Shown piece after piece: positions 1 through 5,654 of a stretch of DNA of 11,483 nt (position 1 is the stretch's first letter; each line of letters starts with the position of its first letter). The notes below the pieces were generated by a model. The model was not told the origin of the DNA. It did not search any database and saw only the letters and a list, made by a program, of their open reading frames with translations. Both the position numbers and the translations under genes were made by a program. Source of the stretch: Bacteroidales bacterium (GTDB taxonomy: Bacteria; Bacteroidota; Bacteroidia; Bacteroidales; B39-G9); NCBI GenBank assembly GCA_023145555.1, contig JAGLDO010000114.1:1-11483 (forward strand). The letters are read 5' to 3'.

Positions 1-836
1 ATGTTAATTGAACGTTTAATTCTGCGTCCTCCTGACTGCTCCATACCTTTCCAGTTGTTAAACGATTCAGATACTAATGCATAAGTAGGTATAGTACTAA
101 TTGTTTTATCCCAATTTTGTACTTTAACTGTGTTAAGATTTATTTCAGTAACAACACCATCGGAATGATGTGAGGGCATAGATATCCAATCACCAACTTT
201 TACCATGTCATTTGCAGAGAGTTGAATGCTTGACACAAAACCTAAAATAGTGTCTTTAAAAACCAATAATAAAACAGCTGCTAAGGCACCTAAACCTGCC
301 AAAAGTGTTTGTGGTGATTTGCCTAATAGAATTGATAATATTAAAAGAACTGCAGTAAAATATATAAATATTTTTATTGATTGTATTAATCCTTTAATAG
401 GTCTGTTTTTTGCAATTGTGGAGTTAACATATATTTGATAAATTGTATCGAAAAAAACATTAATTATAGTCACACTCATAACGATGAGATAAATATAAAT
501 AACAGATTTAGCTACAGATACAATTGCCGGATAATCAACAAGGAAAGAAACTATTGAATAATAAATAACAATAACAGGAGCAATTTGTGCGATTCGTCTA
601 AAAACTTTTCTCTCAAATAAAATATCATCCCATTTATTTTTGCTTTTTTTTACAAGTTTTGCAATAAATGCAATAATAACTTTCTCGGTTATTATGTAAG
701 CAAGAAAAGCAGATAAAACTACGATTGTTAGTATAATTACTAATCTTAAGGGTGTAATTAAATTATCACTAATACCAAGTTTGATTAACCATTCGGTAAT
801 AACTTGTCCATTATTAATATTAATTGATGCATTCAT
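1..836 (-). CDS. MscS-family mechanosensitive ion channel, YbdG-like (partial, C-terminus outside window)
   Basis: An inner-membrane channel that opens under membrane tension to release solutes during hypo-osmotic shock. Translating the minus strand from ATG at 836 gives 278 uninterrupted residues running off the left edge. Several hydrophobic helices occur around residues 30-60, 83-100, 108-130 and 155-172. They are followed by the Gly/Ala-rich pore-lining helix (about 177-200, containing LLAGLGALAAVLLLVFKD) and the start of the MscS beta domain (about 205-255, with GDWISMP and VQNWDKTISTIPT). The stretch after it, about 258-278 (SFNNWKGMEQSGGRRIKRS), closely resembles the E. coli YbdG/miniconductance subgroup rather than small MscS. 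The cytoplasmic vestibule is missing because of the window edge. It is transcribed divergently from the secreted-protein pair at 937, about 100 bp away. Family assignment is firm; the subgroup is inferred from remembered motifs. Confidence 0.93.
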   Translation of the reverse strand, partial: MNASININNGQVITEWLIKLGISDNLITPLRLVIILTIVVLSAFLAYIITEKVIIAFIAKLVKKSKNKWDDILFERKVFRRIAQIAPVIVIYYSIVSFLVDYPAIVSVAKSVIYIYLIVMSVTIINVFFDTIYQIYVNSTIAKNRPIKGLIQSIKIFIYFTAVLLILSILLGKSPQTLLAGLGALAAVLLLVFKDTILGFVSSIQLSANDMVKVGDWISMPSHHSDGVVTEINLNTVKVQNWDKTISTIPTYALVSESFNNWKGMEQSGGRRIKRSIN

Positions 837-936
837 TGTTTATTGTTTATTACGTAAAATTAAATCAATTTATCATAAAATTTAGTCTATTTTGTATTTT
901 TTTATTATATTTATTTTTAAAATAATATTTAAATAA
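837..936. other. Divergent intergenic region, no clear promoter motif
   Basis: These 100 bp separate the divergent channel gene and the 226-residue secreted-protein gene, so both promoters should lie here. The DNA is almost entirely A/T. I find only an off-register approximation (CTATTTTG) of the Bacteroidota -7 box TAnnTTTG on the plus strand and none on the minus strand. Neither gene has a visible Shine-Dalgarno sequence, which is usual in this phylum. Confidence 0.4.
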
Positions 937-1617
937 ATGAAAACAATCAGAATAATCAAATATATAATTTTATGTTCATTTCTTAATGTTACATTCATTA
1001 ATGCACAAAATGACACTACAAAATTAGTTAAATATTCACCAAACTTTAAATTTAGAGATGGAATATACTTAAATTTTCTTCAAGTAAAACAGAACAAACC
1101 TATACCAAGGTCAAAGATAATATCAAATATAAATTATCATAATATAAATTTTTTTGACAAGCTATTACTTAACAAAAAAATTGAATATATTGACAAATAC
1201 AGACTAAAACAAGAAGTTTTAACAAATAAAATATGGGGATATAGCCGAAACGGAACTTTATATATTAACTGGGGCAATGACTTTAACAGAATACCTATTG
1301 TTGGAAACATCTGTCATTTTGTTGCCACAATAACTGTTTATGAAAATGGATATCGTCCATATTCTTACTATCACTATAATTATTACAATACAGTTCCTTC
1401 ATCGAGATCAAATGTTGAAACAAAGCAATATATTTTAGACTTTGAAACAGGAAAAATATTGGAGTATACTTATAAAAATATTATTATTATGTTAATGAGA
1501 GACGAACTACTTTATGATGAGTATAATTCTTTAAGAAAAAAGAAACAAAAACAACTAAAATTTATCTATTTAAGAAAGTATAATGAAAAACATCCCTTAT
1601 ATTTACCCATAAATTAA
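937..1617 (+). CDS. Exported protein of unknown function (226 aa)
   Basis: I cannot assign a function. A typical Bacteroidota signal peptide is visible: basic MKTIRIIK, a hydrophobic core, then a cleavage-like INAQ ending near residue 24. The mature part (about 200 residues) has no lipobox, no membrane helix and no catalytic motif that I recognise. Features that may be conserved are DGIYLNFLQVKQNKPIPRSK (41-60), IWGYSRNGTLYI (99-110), VGNICHFVATITVY (122-135), a Tyr-rich run at 136-150, LDFETGKILEY (167-177), and a Lys-rich tail ending KYNEKHPLYLPIN. I vaguely recognise this layout from uncharacterised Bacteroidales proteins. The next gene starts 22 bp downstream on the same strand and also encodes an exported protein, so the two are probably cotranscribed. 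The ATG is chosen because it gives the signal peptide directly. Confidence 0.85.
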   Translation: MKTIRIIKYIILCSFLNVTFINAQNDTTKLVKYSPNFKFRDGIYLNFLQVKQNKPIPRSKIISNINYHNINFFDKLLLNKKIEYIDKYRLKQEVLTNKIWGYSRNGTLYINWGNDFNRIPIVGNICHFVATITVYENGYRPYSYYHYNYYNTVPSSRSNVETKQYILDFETGKILEYTYKNIIIMLMRDELLYDEYNSLRKKKQKQLKFIYLRKYNEKHPLYLPIN

Positions 1618-1639
1618 TTCACATAAAAAAATTATTATT

Positions 1640-2542
1640 ATGAAAAAAAGCTGTATAAATAAATTAGAAGAAAGAAGTAAACTAATTAGCACTTTTTTGT
1701 TTTTAGGAATTTTGCTTCTAAGCTTCAACAACTGTTTCTCACAACAAACAGTTGGAACTCCAGAGCAGATTAAACATTTTTTCAGGACTAAAACTTATGT
1801 GGTGCTTGAGAACAACCCTTTACTTGAATACAACGGCATAATTAAAGAAACAATAAAAAAACATTGGGATTTAAGTGATTATGAATTTGTTACTTTTGGT
1901 AAAAATGAATTTGAAAAAGTACGTATGGACACTTCTTTTTCTTTTATAATTTTTCACAAATTATATTTTAATAAAGACAAGACACGAGCTCAATATAATT
2001 TTTTGAGTTTAGAATTAGGGGGTGATTATAAATTTATTAAACAAATGCCGGATTTATGTTCGGTTCCGGTTTCATATGTAGATGTTGAAGAAGATGTATA
2101 TAACTATAAAATGGGACTAATTATTCGTTTTCTTCAAAGTCACATAAAAATTTCGCGTGAACATCCTGAGCTTAACTCTTCAAATATTATTAAATATTAT
2201 AATAAAAACACTTCAAACATTCATAATAAGACATTATATGTTACAAAAAACGACTTAGCAAAAGAAGTAAATACTTTATCAAAAATTAAAAAGTATTATC
2301 CTTACAAAGTTAAAATTGCCACTCGTGATGAAATAAAACAAGTTATTGATAATCACGATAAAGATGCGGTTATTTTACATAAAGTTGGTCCGGAGCACAG
2401 TAAAAGAAAAGCTCGTTGTTATAATACTATTCTTGGAGCAAATGATGCAAAACTATATTATTTTAGCTATCATATGATTTCTGATAAAAAACCTGAGGGT
2501 TTGCTTGCAAAAGATTTTAAAAAGATGGCAAAAGCAAAATAA
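1640..2542 (+). CDS. Exported protein of unknown function (300 aa)
   Basis: No family is recognised. The N-terminus has a rather long basic region (MKKSCINKLEERSK), a hydrophobic core at about 15-30 and a likely cleavage after CFSQ (residue 35). The cysteine at 32 is preceded by FNN, which does not fit a lipobox, so a soluble periplasmic or secreted protein is more likely than a lipoprotein. The mature chain is mixed alpha/beta. It includes SFSFIIFHKLYF (99-110), a segment LGGDYKFIKQMPDLCSVPVS (126-145), and ILHKVGPEHSKRKARC (245-260), which is His/Lys/Arg-rich. No transmembrane helix follows the signal. It lies 22 bp after the preceding exported-protein gene, suggesting one transcript and perhaps a joint role. 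Seven bases after its stop codon the terminal repeat of a MITE-like element begins, so its original 3' region is separated from the terminator at 2818-2848. Confidence 0.87.
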   Translation: MKKSCINKLEERSKLISTFLFLGILLLSFNNCFSQQTVGTPEQIKHFFRTKTYVVLENNPLLEYNGIIKETIKKHWDLSDYEFVTFGKNEFEKVRMDTSFSFIIFHKLYFNKDKTRAQYNFLSLELGGDYKFIKQMPDLCSVPVSYVDVEEDVYNYKMGLIIRFLQSHIKISREHPELNSSNIIKYYNKNTSNIHNKTLYVTKNDLAKEVNTLSKIKKYYPYKVKIATRDEIKQVIDNHDKDAVILHKVGPEHSKRKARCYNTILGANDAKLYYFSYHMISDKKPEGLLAKDFKKMAKAK

Positions 2543-2548
2543 TCTATT

Positions 2549-2814
2549 AACCTGAGTTCGATATAAGATATATAACACAGAAATTCAGAAATGAATAAGA
2601 TTTGTGAATAAAATTCTGAATTAATAACGGGTTATTTAGAAGAATTTTAGGTGCAAAGATTGTTTATTTCTGAATTTTTCTTTGGACTTCATTCTTTTTC
2701 ATATAAATTTTCCCAAATTTTCTTGAATTATCCCGATAGTACTTCAAAAATTTAGGAAAATTTCTAAAAAAAAATAATTGAAGCTGTGATAATATATTGT
2801 ATCGAACTCAGGTT
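2549..2814. mobile_element. MITE-like non-autonomous element with terminal inverted repeats (266 bp)
   Basis: The ends are inverted copies of each other. AACCTGAGTTCGATA at 2549-2563 is matched exactly by its reverse complement at 2800-2814, and pairing continues inward to about 23 bp with two mismatches. A possible 3-bp target duplication, ATT, flanks it (2546-2548 and 2815-2817), though such a match is weak evidence in AT-rich DNA. The interior has no transposase gene. It does contain a perfect 12-bp inverted repeat, AAATTCAGAAAT (2581-2592) against 2666-2677, with a competing partial copy at 2611-2622. The termini remind me of IS982-type ends, but that is memory only. The size, lack of coding capacity and paired ends fit a MITE or an internally deleted insertion sequence. 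Confidence 0.75.
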
Positions 2815-2817
2815 ATT

Positions 2818-2848
2818 AAAAAAAGCCGCTTAAAGCGGCTTTTTTTTT
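2818..2848. terminator. Bidirectional rho-independent terminator
   Basis: A GC-rich stem AGCCGCT (2824-2830) pairs with AGCGGCT (2834-2840) around a 3-nt loop. Flanking A and T runs extend the stem and provide a U-tract in either direction (T at 2841-2848 on plus, A at 2818-2824 read as T on minus). It sits between convergent genes: the secreted-protein gene ending at 2542 (plus) and the SiaB-like gene ending at 2847 (minus). The minus gene's stop codon lies at its very edge. Confidence 0.9.
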
Positions 2849-3419
2849 ATTTTTTTGAAGTTGTCATAACCTTGACTTTCAATAAAAAGAAATAATCGTC
2901 ATTCTCTAAGGGCAAAAATTGATAATCTAATTGCTGTCCCGTTTTACGTGCAATATCAATTAATCCTAAACCGGCTCCACCCCTGTCAGACAATACTCCT
3001 TCTTTAATTTGTTTCTTATAAAGTTTTGTTAGTTCTTCTTTAGACATTGAATTAATAGTGTCAATCATTAATCGTAAATCATCAATCTTGACTTTATTAA
3101 TTTTATTTGCTGTAATAACATTCCAAACACCATCTTTCTTTCCAACAATAAAAAGACCATTTCCTATTCCATCATCAGGATCATAATTATCTGAATGTTT
3201 TGTCATATTTTGAAGGCATTCAACCATTACATGAAAAACTTTACGTTTTACTGCTTTTTCTTCATTGGCTTTATCCATGTCTTTTTCCGCCATTGAAGTA
3301 AACATCTTCATAATTTGATGACTAAACTCACCTTCATATACCAATGAGAAGCCATTTGTTGCCATTTCTTCATGTAATGACAAGACTGTTTTAATAAAAT
3401 TTAAACTACTTCCACTCAT
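2847..3419 (-). CDS. SiaB-family GHKL protein kinase (190 aa)
   Basis: A small stand-alone GHKL ATPase-fold protein resembling SiaB, the kinase that phosphorylates the anti-sigma-antagonist-like protein SiaC in the Pseudomonas SiaABCD pathway controlling c-di-GMP and aggregation. Visible motifs are an N-box-like VECLQNMTKHS (66-76; Glu67, Asn71, His75) and a glycine-rich ATP-lid motif SDRGGAGLGLIDIAR (144-158). Between them lies GIGNGLFIVGKKDGVW (84-99), typical of the family core strands. There is no sensor, membrane helix or signal peptide, so it is cytoplasmic. The length (about 190) is normal for these proteins. No SiaC-like protein or SiaA-like PP2C phosphatase gene is present in the window. 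It lies 79 bp downstream of the PagL-like gene on the same strand and ends at the hairpin terminator. Assignment is by remembered motif pattern; the actual partner is unknown. Confidence 0.82.
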   Translation of the reverse strand: MSGSSLNFIKTVLSLHEEMATNGFSLVYEGEFSHQIMKMFTSMAEKDMDKANEEKAVKRKVFHVMVECLQNMTKHSDNYDPDDGIGNGLFIVGKKDGVWNVITANKINKVKIDDLRLMIDTINSMSKEELTKLYKKQIKEGVLSDRGGAGLGLIDIARKTGQQLDYQFLPLENDDYFFLLKVKVMTTSKK

Positions 3420-3498
3420 AATCTTCTTAATATTATTTTTTACGCATATAAAAATATAATTTTTTTTTATAAATTCATATTATTTTATGTTTTAAATT

Positions 3499-4611
3499 TC
3501 AATTGAAAAAATAGCCTAAGCCAAACTCAATAAAATCAGCTCTTCCCCAGTGAGTTTTTAAGGTTACATTTGCTAATAAAAATTTCGAAAACTTATATTT
3601 AAAACCTAACCTACTATAAAAATCTCTATCGATTTCTGAGTATAAATAATAACCTAATTGAGTAGTGAAAAAAACCTTGTTAAAAACAAAATCGTGAGAT
3701 AAATGAATACCTGTAGAGTATAAATCCATTCTTTTATTTTCAATATCACTTATTGTTCCGTTATTATTCATTTTTAATAACAAGTCAATTGAGCTGTCAT
3801 AAAATAAATCTATTCCAATTCCACATTTTTGTTTTAAATTTAAATACTTATATGCATTAAACGAAGCAGACGAGATAGGATATATTTTACCTCCCGGTGG
3901 TGATATTTGCTTAACTCCTCCTGAAAAAATTATAGAATATTCATTTTTATGTTCCGGTTTAGTTAATTTATTATGTGTAATTTCTTTCTTATTTTCTTTA
4001 AAAAAATATTTAAATCCTACTTTATAGGTTAATAAATTTAATCCAAGATTTGGTTTTTTTATTGCACCATTTGAGAAATGTGTAAATCCCAACCCATTTA
4101 TTAAATATAATCGGTTAATAATTTTTAATTTAAAATCTAAATCAAAATTCAAATAAGCATTAACTTTTGAACCTATTGCAATATTATTATAGTTAGCTAT
4201 CACATTAAAACAAAGTGGTGAATAAGCAATCCCAATTGCAAAATTATAATTAAAACTTATTTTTTGATTTTTTAAAATTGGAATATTTATATATGAATAG
4301 ATTGCATTAACATTACCGAAAGCTTCTGAATTTCCTAAATTTGAGTTATAAAACCCTACTCCTATTTCTGGATAGCGATACAATTGTTCCCATAAATGCT
4401 CTCCATTTGTTGATTTCCCAATTTTTATATCATATCCATTAATATAGCTTTGTGTTAAATATGCAATTGATGAATGGTGAGCATATAAAAAACCATTATT
4501 GTAATTAAATTCTAAATTAATGTCATTAAAAAATTCACTCTTAAATTGTGAATATGAGATATTACAAAAAAACAATGCTAAAATAAAAATGAATATCTTT
4601 TTACATCTCAT
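3499..4611 (-). CDS. PagL/acyloxyacyl-hydrolase-like outer-membrane protein (370 aa)
   Basis: Probably an outer-membrane beta-barrel related to lipid A 3-O-deacylase PagL, which removes an acyl chain from lipid A. A signal peptide is visible (MRCKKIFIFILALFFCNISYSQ, cleavage near 22). The chain then shows alternating aromatic/polar strands and ends in ...YFFN, as outer-membrane barrels do. The catalytic-type motif is GLGFTHFSNGAIKKPNLG (173-190), where His178 and Ser180 match the PagL His-x-Ser pair. Another recognisable block is HLWEQLYRYPEIGVGFY (72-88). At 370 residues it is about twice the size of classical PagL. The extra C-terminal half (about 225-370) looks like further barrel strands, as in Bacteroidota members annotated as acyloxyacyl hydrolase. 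Its ATG lies 6 bp after the stop of the GIN lipoprotein gene, so the two are almost certainly cotranscribed. Enzymatic activity is inferred, not shown. Confidence 0.78.
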   Translation of the reverse strand: MRCKKIFIFILALFFCNISYSQFKSEFFNDINLEFNYNNGFLYAHHSSIAYLTQSYINGYDIKIGKSTNGEHLWEQLYRYPEIGVGFYNSNLGNSEAFGNVNAIYSYINIPILKNQKISFNYNFAIGIAYSPLCFNVIANYNNIAIGSKVNAYLNFDLDFKLKIINRLYLINGLGFTHFSNGAIKKPNLGLNLLTYKVGFKYFFKENKKEITHNKLTKPEHKNEYSIIFSGGVKQISPPGGKIYPISSASFNAYKYLNLKQKCGIGIDLFYDSSIDLLLKMNNNGTISDIENKRMDLYSTGIHLSHDFVFNKVFFTTQLGYYLYSEIDRDFYSRLGFKYKFSKFLLANVTLKTHWGRADFIEFGLGYFFN

Positions 4612-4617
4612 ATAAAA

Positions 4618-5343
4618 TTACAATTTTATTAATTTGCCTGATGACGAAACATCTCCTTGAATATCGTAAGCATCTCCTGAATAATAAATATTTCCGTTTC
4701 TAATAATATTATAAATTATTTTATTTTTTGCATTAATATAAGCGTCGCCCGTTGAACAGTTTGTGATTTCAATACTATTTGTAAACAAATTTTTGGCATG
4801 AACTACAGCAGAACCTCTAAAATAAACAAAACAATATTTTGAATTTCCGTTAAGAATAAAATCCCCGGTGCTATCGTATATTTTTAGAAAAAATTTATCA
4901 CAATCTACTTCAAGGTTTACTGTTGATATATCTGCACGAACTTCAATGTCAAAAGAATTTCTTTTTATACAATTTGTGGAATAAACATTTGATGGTTCTT
5001 TAATAAGGATTTTTTTTAATGAATTGGTTGACAAATAGATGTTGATCTTATCATATTTTTTAAGCCAATAAGATTTGTTGTTATTATTAATTATTAATCT
5101 GGAATCTTGAATTTTTGTTTCAATATTTTCTAACAAATTTTCTCCTCCTTCAAATACAATTTTATTTATTGTATCGTCAGTAATATAAACATTAAAATAT
5201 TTATCAATCTCAAGTTGTGAAAAATCATCAAGTAAAAATTCCTTTTTAATTACTTCTCCTGAGTTAATGATAAAATCATCCTTTTTGCAGCTATTAATGG
5301 TAATAAAAAATATTAATACAATTAATGATAATAATTTTTGCAT
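4618..5343 (-). CDS. GIN-domain (DUF2807) lipoprotein (241 aa)
   Basis: A surface or periplasmic lipoprotein. The N-terminus has a lipoprotein signal peptide with a lipobox-like INSC, putting the acylated cysteine at residue 19, followed by KKDD. The rest fits the GIN domain (DUF2807, 'putative auto-transporter adhesin head'). It opens with a block at 35-52 (EFLLDDFSQLEIDKYFNV), then ENIETKIQDSRLIIN (72-86), followed by short beta repeats. The repeats contain recurring S-T-G-D or S-G-D turns (158-161, 197-200, 222-224), as expected for a right-handed beta-helix or stacked-strand fold. The molecular role of this family is poorly defined; adhesion is suggested by the domain name only. It is the first gene of a pair with the PagL-like barrel gene 6 bp downstream, suggesting the lipoprotein and barrel act in the same envelope process. 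Confidence 0.82.
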   Translation of the reverse strand: MQKLLSLIVLIFFITINSCKKDDFIINSGEVIKKEFLLDDFSQLEIDKYFNVYITDDTINKIVFEGGENLLENIETKIQDSRLIINNNNKSYWLKKYDKINIYLSTNSLKKILIKEPSNVYSTNCIKRNSFDIEVRADISTVNLEVDCDKFFLKIYDSTGDFILNGNSKYCFVYFRGSAVVHAKNLFTNSIEITNCSTGDAYINAKNKIIYNIIRNGNIYYSGDAYDIQGDVSSSGKLIKL

Positions 5344-5654
5344 TAAAATATTTGTTATGAATTTGTTTTATATATATAAATCGTTTGATTTACATTTGAT
5401 GGATTTAACTTGCACATTATTCTATCGACAATACCTTGAATTGAAATGAATCTAAATAGTAAAGCAATAATTACTATCAACATCAAAGGTTAATTATTCC
5501 AGTATCTATTTATAAAATTCATTTCAGTTAATCTTATTCTTGATACAAAAATAAAAAAAAGTTTAGCATTTAGGATTATAAATTTAGATTTTTAACAATT
5601 TTATCATTGTATTATTATCTTTCTTTGCAATTGCCACACATTTTTATTAGTTAA
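5344..5654. other. Intergenic region between two minus-strand genes
   Basis: These 311 bp separate the stop of the CAP-OmpA gene and the start of the GIN lipoprotein gene, both on the minus strand. The region should contain a terminator for the former and a promoter for the latter. I see no convincing hairpin terminator; GCAATTGC near 5627-5634 is a short palindrome only. One minus-strand match to the -7 box exists (TATTTTTG, 5553-5546) but has no TTTG at the proper distance, so it is not called. No ORF of substance and no RNA gene is apparent. Confidence 0.4.

Noticed and set aside
226..438. 70-aa plus-strand ORF
   Set aside because: It lies antisense inside the MscS-like channel gene, whose frame is continuous and clearly conserved.
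2549..2846. Structured RNA or riboswitch between the 300-aa gene and the kinase gene
   Set aside because: The inverted termini and the flanking ATT explain the structure better as a mobile element, and it is downstream of both genes.
5267..5449. 60-aa plus-strand ORF
   Set aside because: Antisense to the start of the GIN lipoprotein gene and its upstream region; no supporting features.
5546..5553. Minus-strand TATTTTTG as promoter of the GIN lipoprotein gene
   Set aside because: No TTTG at the expected spacing and about 200 bp from the start codon; chance match in AT-rich DNA.
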